Below, piece by piece: positions 56,008 through 64,000 of a stretch of 64,000 nt of DNA. The stretch lies in NCBI GenBank assembly GCA_900112325.1, contig FOLJ01000002.1, positions 372,001 to 436,000 on the forward strand. The letters run 5' to 3'. This DNA comes from Micromonospora sediminimaris. Lineage in GTDB: Bacteria > Actinomycetota > Actinomycetes > Mycobacteriales > Micromonosporaceae. The first letter of the stretch is position 1. Every line of letters starts with the position of its first letter. Under the pieces are notes generated by a model that did no database searches, was not told the DNA's origin, and worked only from the letters and a program-made list of their open reading frames with translations. The position numbers were made by a program, and so were the translations under genes.

Positions 56008-56795
56008 CCACCGTCACCACCGCGCCCGAGACCGCCGCCGCGGACCACCGCCGGGTAGAGCACCGACCGTCGCTGGCCCGGCTGACCGGCGTGGAGCTGC
56101 GCAAACTCGTCGACACCCGGGCGGGTCGCTGGCTGCTGATCACCATCGGCCTGGTCAGCGCCGTCATCGTCACCCTCCAACTGGTGTACGCGCCGGACGA
56201 CGAGCAGACCTTCGCCAACTTCTTCACCCCGTCGCTGGTGCCGGTGGGCTTCCTGCTGCCGGTGCTGGGCATCCTGTCGATCACCAGCGAGTGGTCCCAA
56301 CGCACCGCGTTGACCACCTTCGCGCTGGTGCCCCGGCGGGAACGGGTGATCGCGGCGAAGCTCGTCGCGGTGGTGCTGGCCGCGCTGGCGTCGGTGCTGA
56401 CCAGTCTCGCGGTGGCCGCCGTCGGCACGCTTGTCTCCTCGGCGACCGGCGGTGCGGGAAGCTGGCAGTTCGACCGGATGCTGCTCCTGCACGCCGCCGT
56501 GTTCCAGGTGGCCACCGCGCTGATCGGGGCCGGCTTCGGTCTGCTGCTGCTGCACAGCCCGCTGGCCATCGTGGTCTACCTGGTGCTACCGATCGTGTGG
56601 TCGGTCCTGGGCGAGCTGGTCCGGCCGCTGCACCGCGTCGCCGGTTGGCTGGACACCAACCTGACGATGGAGCCGCTGTTCACCGCCGAGGTGACCGCTG
56701 GACAATGGCAACGACTCGCGGTGTCGCTGTTGGTGTGGCTGGTCGTGCCGCTGGTCGCCGGGCTGGTCCGGACCATGCGGCGGGAGGTTACGTGA
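56004..56795 (+). CDS. ABC-2 type permease
   Basis: A 263-residue membrane protein with six hydrophobic helices. After a 40-residue cytoplasmic N-terminus (LARLTGVELRKLVDTRAGRW) come LLITIGLVSAVIVTLQLVY, LVPVGFLLPVLGILSITSEW, LVAVVLAALASVLTSLAV, and others. The short EWSQRTALTTFALVPRRER between helices 2 and 3 is the usual coupling region. It is the membrane partner of the ATPase upstream and overlaps genes on both sides by 4 bp. Confidence 0.9.
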   Translation: MTTVTTAPETAAADHRRVEHRPSLARLTGVELRKLVDTRAGRWLLITIGLVSAVIVTLQLVYAPDDEQTFANFFTPSLVPVGFLLPVLGILSITSEWSQRTALTTFALVPRRERVIAAKLVAVVLAALASVLTSLAVAAVGTLVSSATGGAGSWQFDRMLLLHAAVFQVATALIGAGFGLLLLHSPLAIVVYLVLPIVWSVLGELVRPLHRVAGWLDTNLTMEPLFTAEVTAGQWQRLAVSLLVWLVVPLVAGLVRTMRREVT

Positions 56796-57493
56796 GGGCG
56801 TACGGGACGCCGACCGTGGTCAGCGGTGGCATCACCGAGCTGGTCGTGCTCTGGGGCGGGATCCCGCTGGTCGGCGGCGTGCTCGGTGGGTTGCTGGTGG
56901 CCGGGGCGGGTTGGGTGGCCGACCTGCCCTGGGCTCCGGCGCAGGGCCTGTTCCGGGCGGTCGACGGCCTGCCCGACCGGTACGCACTACCCGGTGGGGT
57001 GGGTGTCGGCATCCTGGTCGGGCTGGTGATCGCCGCCGTCGGCACCGCCGAGCGGGTACGGGTGACCGTGTCCGGCACCGAGGTGCGGCTGCGTCAGGGC
57101 AGCTCCGAACGGGAGATCAACCGGCGGGACACCCGGGTGGTCTACCTGGACGGCAAGAACCTGGTGCTGCTCGACGCCGACGACGCCGAGCTGGCCCGGC
57201 AGTCGAGTGACCTGCCGGCCAAGCAGCTGGCCGAAGCCTTCCGGGAGCACGGCTGGCCGTGGGCGGAGGCGGATCCGCACCGCGAGGCGTACCGGCTCTG
57301 GGTGCCTGACCTGCCCGGCTTGCCGGCGGGCGCGGAGGCGCTGCTGCGGGCCCGGCGGGAGGCGCTGGAACACGACCGGGGCGGCGAGGCCAAGGAGCTG
57401 CGCGCCGAGTTGTCCCGCTACGGCGTGGTGGTCCGCGACGACGGCAAGCGACAGCAGTTTCGGCTTACCCGCCGCGCCACACTGCCCGACTGA
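56792..57493 (+). CDS. YqeB family membrane protein
   Basis: A 233-residue protein with two N-terminal membrane helices (about residues 15-37, LVVLWGGIPLVGGVLGGLLV, and 66-86, PGGVGVGILVGLVIAAV) and a cytoplasmic beta-rich domain (RVRVTVSGTEVRLRQGSSER, TRVVYLDGKNLVLLDADDAE) followed by a charged helical tail. This matches my recollection of the YqeB family, whose role is unknown. GTG at 56792 overlaps the permease stop by 4 bp, so it belongs to the ABC operon and may assist or sense transport. Confidence 0.72.
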   Translation: MRAYGTPTVVSGGITELVVLWGGIPLVGGVLGGLLVAGAGWVADLPWAPAQGLFRAVDGLPDRYALPGGVGVGILVGLVIAAVGTAERVRVTVSGTEVRLRQGSSEREINRRDTRVVYLDGKNLVLLDADDAELARQSSDLPAKQLAEAFREHGWPWAEADPHREAYRLWVPDLPGLPAGAEALLRARREALEHDRGGEAKELRAELSRYGVVVRDDGKRQQFRLTRRATLPD

Positions 57494-57536
57494 CCCGGGC
57501 GGGCCGAACCCCGAGACAAAGGTCCGGCCCGCCGGG
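57494..57536. terminator. Bidirectional terminator
   Basis: A 9-bp GGCGGGCCG/CGGCCCGCC stem, extended by CCC/GGG after a bulge, with a 17-nt loop, between the convergent YqeB and M28 genes. Confidence 0.65.
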
Positions 57537-57547
57537 CTGTTGGCCGG

Positions 57548-59161
57548 CTACCTCCAGTGGTGACCGTGACCGTGCTTGTGGCCGTGCTTCCCCTTGCCCT
57601 TGCCGGGGGTCGTCACGCCGTTCACCTTCGAGGTGTCGTACGCGAACGTGATCACGGCGGTGGCGATGGCGTCGGCGTTGACGTCGAGCGCGAAGACGTT
57701 CACGTTGCCCTGGAGCCGGTACTTCTTGCTCAACGCCTGGTAGATGGCGGCGTCGGCGCCGTCGGCGACCGGCGTACGGCTGTCGCAGGCCTGGTGGTAG
57801 CAGGGGTCGTAGGAGACCCCGGCCAGCCCACCGAAGAGCGCGACCTCGGCCTCCGTCTTGACTCCTTCAGCGCCGGTGAACAGGCCACCGGCCGGGATGT
57901 CCACGCCGGCGGCGATGAATGCCCCGTAGTCCGAGCGGCCGGTGAAGTCGGACGGCACGGTGGGCAGCTTGCGGGAGGCGAAGAACTTCTCGAACACCTT
58001 CTCGATCTCCGCCGAGCCCTCCGGACCCGGGCCGGAGCCCTGCTCGGCGGAGTCGTCGCCGTCGTACACCCCGAACACGTAGTTCGGCGAACCGACCATG
58101 TCGAAGTTGAGGTAGAGGGCGATGTCGGCGATCTGCTGCTCGGTCAGGCTGTCCACGTAGTACTGCGAACCGACCAGACCTGCCTCCTCCGCGCCCCACC
58201 AGGCGAAGCGGACGGCGTTCTTCGGCTTCACCTTCGCCATCTGCAACGCCACCTCAAGCAGCGCCGCGCTGCCGGTGCCGTTGTCGTTGTAACCCGGCCC
58301 GGCCGGATCGGAGTCGAGGTGCGCGCCGGCCATGACCACGTTGTCGGTGCGGCCGTGCCGGGTCTGCGCGAAGACGTTCTCGGTGCTGCGGATCTCCGAG
58401 GTGGTGTCGGCCTCGATCCGTACCGCCAGGCCGGCGGTGGCGGCGAACTGCTCACCGCTGTAGTACGACACGGAGACGGCCGGGATGCCGACGGGTGTGC
58501 CGAGGGTGCCGGCGAACAGGTCGTAGCGATCCGCGTTGGCCTCCGGCGTACCGTTGCCCTGGTTCATGATGATCGCGCCGACGGCACCGGCGGCCTCGGC
58601 GTTGACCACCTTGTCGCCGAAGGCGCAGGTGCCCCGCTGCATCAGCGCGACCTTGCCGGCCACGTCGACGGCGTCGAAGTCGCTGGCCTCGCAGCCGGAG
58701 GACGAGGCGCGCGGTGGGTCGAGGGCGAGGTCGACCGGGACGACCGTCGCCTCCGCCATGCCGGCGCCGGAGTAGTCCATCAGCTCGTAGTCGACGCCGT
58801 CGGTGTACGTGGTCGGGCTCGGTGCCACCTGGGCGAACGACGAGCCGAACTCCTCGTAGAACGCGAAGTCGAACTGCTGCCGGGTCACCTGGTAACCGGC
58901 CTTCTTCAACAGCTTGGCCACGTAGTCGGCGCTGGCGTCGTAACCCGGGGTGCCGGAGGCGCGGGTGTCGGCGTTGGCGTCGGCGATGGCTTGGAAGGTG
59001 TCGAGGTGCTTGAGCACCCCCTTGACCGTCACCGCCTTTGTCAGCTTCTTGGCCGAGTTGTTGTTCGGGCTGGCCAGCGCCGGGCTTACCAGCGCTGTCG
59101 TACCCAGGAGCGTGCCGGCTGCGATGGCGGCGAGCACTTTCCTGCCGGAGAAAGGCACCAC
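57548..59161 (-). CDS. Secreted M28 aminopeptidase with PA insert and His-rich tail
   Basis: A 537-residue secreted aminopeptidase like those of Streptomyces griseus and mycobacteria (LpqL-type). A signal peptide (RKVLAAIAAGTLLGTTALVS, cleaved near ALA-SPN) precedes the catalytic domain with a PA insert (KVALMQRGTCAFGDKVVNAE). Zinc and catalytic residues are in MAGAHLDSDPAGPG, YNDNGTGSA, WWGAEEAGL, YLNFDMVG and CYHQACD. The tail is a short Gly/His/Lys run (HGHKHGHGHHWR) that could bind metal. GTG at 59161 is used; GTG at 59158 is adjacent. Confidence 0.92.
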   Translation of the reverse strand: MVPFSGRKVLAAIAAGTLLGTTALVSPALASPNNNSAKKLTKAVTVKGVLKHLDTFQAIADANADTRASGTPGYDASADYVAKLLKKAGYQVTRQQFDFAFYEEFGSSFAQVAPSPTTYTDGVDYELMDYSGAGMAEATVVPVDLALDPPRASSSGCEASDFDAVDVAGKVALMQRGTCAFGDKVVNAEAAGAVGAIIMNQGNGTPEANADRYDLFAGTLGTPVGIPAVSVSYYSGEQFAATAGLAVRIEADTTSEIRSTENVFAQTRHGRTDNVVMAGAHLDSDPAGPGYNDNGTGSAALLEVALQMAKVKPKNAVRFAWWGAEEAGLVGSQYYVDSLTEQQIADIALYLNFDMVGSPNYVFGVYDGDDSAEQGSGPGPEGSAEIEKVFEKFFASRKLPTVPSDFTGRSDYGAFIAAGVDIPAGGLFTGAEGVKTEAEVALFGGLAGVSYDPCYHQACDSRTPVADGADAAIYQALSKKYRLQGNVNVFALDVNADAIATAVITFAYDTSKVNGVTTPGKGKGKHGHKHGHGHHWR

Positions 59162-59320
59162 GATGTGCCACGTCCTTCCTCTGTGGATGTCCGGCTCCCC
59201 TACCCCCGTGCGCCGGACGTCCCGCCATCCTGATACATCTCGATGCCGTCGCACAGGGCCTGATCAGCCGGTACGCATCGACGTTCGGTCGCTACGCCGA
59301 TCGGTGCCCAGCCGACAGCC

Positions 59321-59361
59321 GGGTGCGGCTGCCGATCGGTGCCCGGCCGGCAGCCGCACCC
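59321..59361 (-). terminator. Terminator after the membrane serine hydrolase
   Basis: A perfect 14-bp stem GGGTGCGGCTGCCG (59321-59334 with 59348-59361) ends 3 nt after the stop on the minus strand. It overlaps two imperfect 25-bp direct repeats with a 35-bp period (59296-59320 and 59331-59355, beginning GCCGATCGGTGCCC). Confidence 0.75.
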
Positions 59362-59363
59362 GC

Positions 59364-60836
59364 TCACCGCACCAGGGCGGCGGTGAGCGCCGTAGCGACG
59401 ACGACGGAGCCGATTGTCGCCGCTACCCGCAGCCACGGCCGGGCCGCACCGTTCAGCGGCAGGGCTCGCCAGCGCTGGACGACCAGGGCCAGCCCGACGC
59501 CGGAGGCCACCAGCCCGAGCGGCCAGATCCATCCGGGCACAGCCGACCAGTCACCGAGCTGGCGACCCAGGGCCGGGTAGACCAGCGCCCAGACGCCTCC
59601 CGACAGGACGGTGAGCCGGTCCGCCACGGGGCGCCGCGCGGTGCCGATCAGGGTCAGGCCGCCGATGAAGGTGAACAGCAGCCCGATCCCGATTCCGATC
59701 CAGATCGGTCGAGCCGGCGAGGCGGTGCCGGCCTCCTCACGGGGTACCCCGAGCAGCCGCAGCCCGACGGGCTCCACTCCCATGTCGGTGTTGCCGAGCA
59801 CCACCACGCCCCGGCCGGTGGCCCGGTCGAAGCCGACGTACGAGGAGAAGCCACTGGTGGCACCGTTGTGCCAGGTGATCTCGTGGTCGCCGTAGCGGGT
59901 GGTGAGCCAGCCGTATCCGATGCGGGTGCGGTCGGTGTCGTCGAAGCGCGGGTCGCGGGCGTCGATGCCGGGCGCGGTGCCGGCGGCGGTGGCCGCGACG
60001 AGTCGCGCGAGATCCTCCACCGTGGACCAGTAGCCCAGGCCGGCGGGGGCGTATCCGGTGCCGATCCACGGGTCCGGGGTGCGACCACTGCTGATAGTGC
60101 CCTCCGCGCGCTCGGCGGGCAGCGCTTCCGAGCCGGTGACCTGAACGGTCGCGGTCATGCCCAGCGGGGTCAGCAGCTCCCGGTCGAGCAGCTCGGGATA
60201 GCCGAGGCCGGCGTCGGCCGCGAGAGCCTGGCCGAGCACCGCCATACCGAGGTTGGAGTAGCTGACTTCGCCCCGGCCGTCGCCGGGTGTCTGGTCGTTC
60301 GCCGCGGCGCGGACCCGGTCGACGTCCTGGCCGGCGTACGGGTTGCCGGCCGCGTAGTTGGCCCAGAACGTGCGAGCCCAGTCGCTGACCGAACTGAGCA
60401 CGATCCGGGGCAGCCCGGCGCGGTGGCTGGCCAGTTCGGCCAGGGTCACCTCCCGGGCGGCACCGGTGATCGCCGGCCAGGTCGCGCCGAGGGTGTCGTC
60501 GGGGCGTACCGCGCCCGCGCCGGCCTGGTGGGCCAGCAGCATGCCGGTGAGCACCTTGGGCACCGATCCGATCTCGAACGGGGTGTCCGACTCGACCGGG
60601 TTGCCGTCGCGGTCGCGGTCGCCGAGGCCGGCGGTGCGGATCTGACCGTCGTCGATCAGGGCGACGGCGAGCCCACGGTAGCCGCCGGGGTCGTCCACGG
60701 CGGCCCGGGTGGCGGCGGCGAGGTCGGCGTCGCCGGTGGTCTGTGCGGTCAGCCGGGGCTCCCGGGGCATGACGCCGAGCCCGACCAGGCCGGCGACCAC
60801 CCCGGCGACGAGAACGATGACGGGCGTCTTGTGCAT
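59364..60836 (-). CDS. Membrane-anchored serine hydrolase (class C beta-lactamase fold)
   Basis: A 490-residue protein. An N-terminal helix (TPVIVLVAGVVAGLVGLGV) anchors or exports it; the hydrolase domain covers about residues 40-360 with SxxK in IGSVPKVLTG, the tyrosine motif SYSNLGM and the third motif WHNGATSGF. Three or four more transmembrane helices follow (ARPIWIGIGIGLLFTFIGGL and on). This architecture, a D-aminopeptidase/esterase-like domain outside and a helical C-terminus, is common in actinobacteria. AGGAG precedes the ATG. It lies 106 nt downstream of an ArsR-like regulator gene. Confidence 0.88.
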   Translation of the reverse strand: MHKTPVIVLVAGVVAGLVGLGVMPREPRLTAQTTGDADLAAATRAAVDDPGGYRGLAVALIDDGQIRTAGLGDRDRDGNPVESDTPFEIGSVPKVLTGMLLAHQAGAGAVRPDDTLGATWPAITGAAREVTLAELASHRAGLPRIVLSSVSDWARTFWANYAAGNPYAGQDVDRVRAAANDQTPGDGRGEVSYSNLGMAVLGQALAADAGLGYPELLDRELLTPLGMTATVQVTGSEALPAERAEGTISSGRTPDPWIGTGYAPAGLGYWSTVEDLARLVAATAAGTAPGIDARDPRFDDTDRTRIGYGWLTTRYGDHEITWHNGATSGFSSYVGFDRATGRGVVVLGNTDMGVEPVGLRLLGVPREEAGTASPARPIWIGIGIGLLFTFIGGLTLIGTARRPVADRLTVLSGGVWALVYPALGRQLGDWSAVPGWIWPLGLVASGVGLALVVQRWRALPLNGAARPWLRVAATIGSVVVATALTAALVR

Positions 60837-60942
60837 GACGTGCTCCTTTCCGTTCCGGCGGAGCCGGGGCTGGGCCGTGCGCCTCGATCCGGCTGGGTGA
60901 TGGCCCGCTGCGGCCGGCGGGCGGGTGGTGGCGGAGGTGCGG

Positions 60943-61449
60943 TCAACGACCGGCGGCGGTGAGGATCGCCAGCAACGGCACCACCCGTTCGGCGGGGACG
61001 GCGTACCGGCCCCGGCCGGCGCTGCGCAGCCAGCCGGCGGCGGTGAGCTGGCGCAGGTGGTGGTGCAGCTGGCCGGTGGTGCCGAGATCCTCGATCCCGG
61101 CCAGCTCGGCGGTGCCCTGCCGGCCGCCGAGGATCTCCCGCAACAGGCGCAGGCGTACCGGGTGGGCCAGGGCGGACAGGACGGCCGGTAGGTCGGCCCA
61201 GTCGTCGGCCAGCAGGTCCTCGACGCCGCGGCCGTACTGCCAGTCGTAGTGCTGCCCGCCGAGGCGGACGGTGCCGGTGTAGAGCACGGCGCCGGCGTTG
61301 TCGGCGGGCAGTCGCTGCTTGAGCCCGTCGAGCGCCCAGAAGACCCCCTCCGGCGGCGGCGTCGGCCGGTCCGCGCCGCCGAGCCGCTCCACCAGCCCGG
61401 CGACCTGCGCCTCCAGCGCCGCCAACCGCTCCTGCACACTCGCCATCAT
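60943..61449 (-). CDS. ArsR-like winged-helix regulator
   Basis: A 168-residue DNA-binding protein. A coiled-coil-like N-terminus (VQERLAALEAQVAGLVERLG) precedes a winged helix of the ArsR type (LAHPVRLRLLREILGGRQGT, TTGQLHHHLRQLTAAGWL, GRGRYAVPAE). No metal-binding Cys box is present, so it is a ligand- or dimerisation-controlled ArsR variant. Both ATG codons at 61446 and 61449 are possible starts. It is upstream of the membrane serine hydrolase in the same direction and divergent from parA, and may control either. Confidence 0.85.
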   Translation of the reverse strand: MMASVQERLAALEAQVAGLVERLGGADRPTPPPEGVFWALDGLKQRLPADNAGAVLYTGTVRLGGQHYDWQYGRGVEDLLADDWADLPAVLSALAHPVRLRLLREILGGRQGTAELAGIEDLGTTGQLHHHLRQLTAAGWLRSAGRGRYAVPAERVVPLLAILTAAGR

Positions 61450-61546
61450 TCGATAGTACGAGCTTACGTATTTACGTGCAAGCCGAGGATGATCGACTTT
61501 CCGCCGGACGGCCCGCTACCGTCAGTCGTCTTGGGGAGGTACGTCG

Positions 61547-62497
61547 ATGTACGTCGTGTCCGTGATCAACTACAAGGGTGGGGTCGGCAAGACCACGGTG
61601 ACCGCCAACCTCGGTGCCGAACTGGCCAACCGGGGGATGAAGGTGCTGCTCATCGACCTCGACCCGCAGGCAAGTCTGACCTTCGGCTTCTACGACCCGG
61701 ACGACTGGCGGGAGCGGCTGCGCGACAGCCGGACCGTGAAGCGGTGGTACGACGGCCTCCGCGAGGGCAGCCCGTCGGTCACCCTCGGTGAACTTGTGGT
61801 CTCGCCCGGCCCGGCGAACGCCCGGCTCACCGGCGCCGGCCGGCTCGACCTGATCGCGTCGCATCTGCAACTTGTGGACATCGACCTGGCCCTGGCCCGC
61901 AGCGTCGCCGGTGGCGAGGAGTACGACGCCGAACTGTTCCGGGTCCGTGGTTCGCTCGCCGAGGGGCTGCTCGCCGACGGGCTCGACCCGTACGACATGG
62001 TGCTGATCGACTGTCCGCCGAACTTCAACGTGGTCACCCAGTCGGCCATCATCGCCAGCGACCACCTGGTCATCCCGGCCCGGGCCGACTACCTGTCCAC
62101 CCTCGGCATCGACTACCTGCACGGCAACGTGCGGGAGCTGGTCGAGCAGTACAACGCCGACGCCCGCCGGTTCGCGACCGTACGCCGGCACCAGAAGGTC
62201 GCTCCCGGCGTGGCCGGCGTGGTCTTCACGATGGTCCAGTTGCTGTCGCAGCAGCCCATCGCCACCCACCAGAGCTACATGGACCAGGTCCGCAATCTGG
62301 GCCTGCCGGTCTTCCCCACCGCCCTGCGGGAGAACGTCACGCTCTACGCGACGAACACCCCGCGCGGCGTGCCGGTGGTGCTGCGCGACCGCGTCACGGT
62401 CCCCGCCGTACGCGATGAACTGCGCCGCCTCGCCACCGAGTTCCTCGACCATCTCCAGCCGGACCGGCAACCGCAGCGCAGCGAAGGGCCGGCATGA
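61547..62497 (+). CDS. ParA-family ATPase
   Basis: A 316-residue P-loop ATPase of the ParA/Soj group. The deviant Walker A is YKGGVGKTTVTANL (near residues 9-22), Walker A-prime is VLLIDLDPQASLTFGF and Walker B is YDMVLIDCPPNF. No N-terminal HTH is present, so it is a short ParA-like protein rather than the chromosomal ParA near oriC. GGGGAGG precedes the ATG. It overlaps the small gene at 62494 by ATGA. It probably positions some cellular cargo; no ParB is nearby. Confidence 0.9.
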   Translation: MYVVSVINYKGGVGKTTVTANLGAELANRGMKVLLIDLDPQASLTFGFYDPDDWRERLRDSRTVKRWYDGLREGSPSVTLGELVVSPGPANARLTGAGRLDLIASHLQLVDIDLALARSVAGGEEYDAELFRVRGSLAEGLLADGLDPYDMVLIDCPPNFNVVTQSAIIASDHLVIPARADYLSTLGIDYLHGNVRELVEQYNADARRFATVRRHQKVAPGVAGVVFTMVQLLSQQPIATHQSYMDQVRNLGLPVFPTALRENVTLYATNTPRGVPVVLRDRVTVPAVRDELRRLATEFLDHLQPDRQPQRSEGPA

Positions 62498-62721
62498 CCA
62501 GCCGGGGCGTGACCGACGCCGTCGACCGGCTGGCGACGATGACCAGCCGCGCCGACGGCACCGCGTACCTCTCCCCCTGGCCGCTTCGCGACCTGCGCGA
62601 CCTGGCCACGGAGCTGGGATTGCGCGGCGTCGGCGGGCTACGCAAGGCGGACCTGGTCGAGCGGCTGGTCGAGCACACCATCGGCTACCGCCTCACCTCC
62701 ACCGCGCTGCGCCGCCGCTGA
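62494..62721 (+). CDS. Small SAP/Rho_N-like protein, partner of ParA
   Basis: A 75-residue protein. The second half (LRDLRDLATELGLRGVGGLR, KADLVERLV) has the helix-loop-helix pattern of SAP and Rho N-terminal domains, which bind DNA or RNA. The first half is short and polar. It starts within ATGA of the parA stop, so the two are produced together. It could be the DNA- or cargo-binding adaptor for ParA, but this is inferred from position and fold only. Confidence 0.7.
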   Translation: MTSRGVTDAVDRLATMTSRADGTAYLSPWPLRDLRDLATELGLRGVGGLRKADLVERLVEHTIGYRLTSTALRRR

Positions 62722-62807
62722 TCCAGCGTCAGGGGTTGACCTCGAGTGCGCTCGAAGACGCAGGCTGGTGCCGCGTCCACTGGTTCGGGCGCACGAGAGG
62801 AGTTTCC

Positions 62808-63794
62808 ATGCGGTACCGCACGATCGGCAGCGACCCGCGTACCCGGCGCGAGGTCAGCGTGCTCAGCCTCGGGGCGATGCTGTTCGGCACGAAGACCGAC
62901 GAGGCCACCGCCTACGCGATCCTCGACCGGTTCGTCGAGGCCGGCGGCACCTTCATCGACACATCGGACAACTACGCGTTCTGGATGACCGGCGGGCAGG
63001 GCGGCGAGAGCGAGGAACTGCTCGGTCGGTGGCGGCGCAGCCGGGGCATCGGCGACGAGATCGTCATCGCCACGAAGCTCGGTGCCCGGCCGCTGGCCCC
63101 CGGCACCAGCTACCTGGACAACCCGGAAGGGTTGTCGGCCAAGGTGATCCGGGAGTCCGCCGAGCGCAGCCGGGAACGTCTCGGCATGGACCGGCTGGAC
63201 CTGCTCTACGCCCACATCGAAGACCACAAGGTGCCGCTGAGGGAGACCGTGGAGGGCTTCGCCGAGCTGGTCGCCGAGGGCGCCGTGGGGCTGCTCGGCG
63301 CGAGCAACCACCGCACCTGGCGGGTGGAGCGAGCCAGAGCACTTGCCGCTGCGGCCGGTCTGCCCGGGTACGAGGTGCTCCAGTACCACCGCAGCTACCT
63401 GCCGGCTCGGCTGGACGGGCCGACCGACCTCGACCCCGACGGCAACGTGGGCGCCGTCGGCGGCGAGCTGCTCAGCTACCTGCGGGCCGAGCCCGGCATG
63501 ACCCTGGTGTCGTACGGGTCGCTGCTGTGGGGCGCCTACGTCCGCGACGACAAGCCGTTGGGGCCGGAGTACGACCTGCCGAGCGCCCCGGTGCGGCTGG
63601 CCGCGCTGCGTGAGGTGGCGGAGCAGACCGGCGCGACGGTCAACCAGGTCGTGCTGGCCTGGCTGATCGACGGCGAGATCCCCACCATCCCGCTGGTGGG
63701 AGTCTCCTCGGTGGCGCAGCTGGACGAGAGCCTCGCCGCCGTGGACCTGGAACTGACGCCCGAGCAACGGCACCGGCTCGACACCGCCTGGTAA
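62808..63794 (+). CDS. Aldo/keto reductase
   Basis: A 328-residue AKR. The start MRYRTIGSDPRTRREVSVLS and VLSLGAMLFG, the catalytic Asp and Tyr in TFIDTSDNYAFW, the Lys in IVIATKLGARPL and the His in LLYAHIEDH are all present. NADP contacts are in IPLVGVSSVAQLDES. It is likely an oxidoreductase of the AKR11/12 type acting on an unknown carbonyl. ATG at 62808 has GAGAGGAG upstream. A very strong terminator follows 70 nt after the stop. Confidence 0.9.
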   Translation: MRYRTIGSDPRTRREVSVLSLGAMLFGTKTDEATAYAILDRFVEAGGTFIDTSDNYAFWMTGGQGGESEELLGRWRRSRGIGDEIVIATKLGARPLAPGTSYLDNPEGLSAKVIRESAERSRERLGMDRLDLLYAHIEDHKVPLRETVEGFAELVAEGAVGLLGASNHRTWRVERARALAAAAGLPGYEVLQYHRSYLPARLDGPTDLDPDGNVGAVGGELLSYLRAEPGMTLVSYGSLLWGAYVRDDKPLGPEYDLPSAPVRLAALREVAEQTGATVNQVVLAWLIDGEIPTIPLVGVSSVAQLDESLAAVDLELTPEQRHRLDTAW

Positions 63795-63863
63795 CGGGGG
63801 CCGGCAGCGCGACGGGTCGCACTGCTGGTGGGTGGTACGCGTACCGGTGCCGTGGGCGTCGAG

Positions 63864-63898
63864 ACGGCCGCCGCTAGATCTGATCTAGCGGCGGCCGT
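63864..63898 (+). terminator. Strong intrinsic terminator after the aldo/keto reductase
   Basis: A near-perfect stem CGGCCGCCGCTAGATC (63865-63880) with GATCTAGCGGCGGCCG (63882-63897), extended by an A-T pair at each end. The rest of the window to 64000 shows no gene that I can support. Confidence 0.85.
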
Positions 63899-64000
63899 TC
63901 GCTGTCTCGCGCCTCTGGGGTGAGCCGACCACTCCCGGCGGCCGGCGTCGTTGTAGCTGGCGGGCGGCCACGGAACGGAGCATTCTGTCGTACCCGTGGG

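Overview
The window is very GC-rich, densely coded actinobacterial chromosome. It carries an F420/PPOX-type oxidoreductase, the Mec-CysO-CysM sulfur-carrier route to cysteine, a large LAL-type regulator, a Tat-exported peptidase, a GH12-CBM2 cellulase and many GTG/TTG starts with 4-bp ATGA/GTGA overlaps. This fits a filamentous actinomycete, most likely Micromonosporaceae (Micromonospora-like); the genus is an inference. I see no tRNA, rRNA, CRISPR array, transposase or prophage block, so this reads as core and near-core chromosome.

Layout. (1) 1-3698: the edge of a membrane protein, a GT2 glycosyltransferase and a membrane-bound HtrA-like protein that has lost its catalytic triad. (2) 3891-11732: a histidine-utilisation operon (RpiR regulator, hutU, M20 amidohydrolase, hutF, hutI, hutH) behind a candidate operator. 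It has no classical HutG; the M20 enzyme is the likely substitute. (3) 11761-25809: a block syntenic with Mycobacterium tuberculosis Rv1330c-Rv1341: rdgB, rph, (two inserted GT4 glycosyltransferases), MBL hydrolase, cysM, cysO, mec, DUF2017, clpS, (an inserted pseudo-GTPase and LAL regulator), pncB, plus pncA. The CysO-like carrier here runs 28 residues past its GG. (4) 25875-37695: MFS exporter, a 24-bp inverted repeat element, ctaD, FAD monooxygenase, a CebR-box-controlled cellulase, aldo/keto reductase, a LigD-like protein with a dead ligase domain, threonine synthase, GH15 hydrolase and a cupin.

(5) 37943-41823: a small protein of unknown function, a membrane-anchored protein, an OmpR two-component system and a PepSY protein. 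The two-component promoter and the PepSY promoter share a 16-bp motif, so this looks like one regulon. (6) 41895-52895: sulfotransferase, beta-family protein, cysteine-free HesB-like protein, two paralogous CRND/PCRLHRWG proteins, DUF1330, a three-repeat secreted protein, a pentapeptide-repeat protein, serine hydrolase, NAD(P)-binding protein, Tat-exported M28 peptidase, PPOX oxidoreductase, a DUF6642-like protein with a possible caspase-like His/Cys pair, and a secreted peptidoglycan peptidase behind a structured leader. (7) 52988-57493: a NarL two-component system divergent from an ABC transporter operon. (8) 57548-64000: secreted M28 peptidase, membrane serine hydrolase with an ArsR-like regulator, ParA with a small SAP/Rho_N-like partner, and an aldo/keto reductase closed by a strong terminator.

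A recurring theme is proteins that keep a fold but have lost catalytic residues: the HtrA-like, LigD-like, dynamin-like and HesB-like proteins. All motif statements are read by eye. Start codons were chosen by ribosome-binding sites and overlaps where visible.
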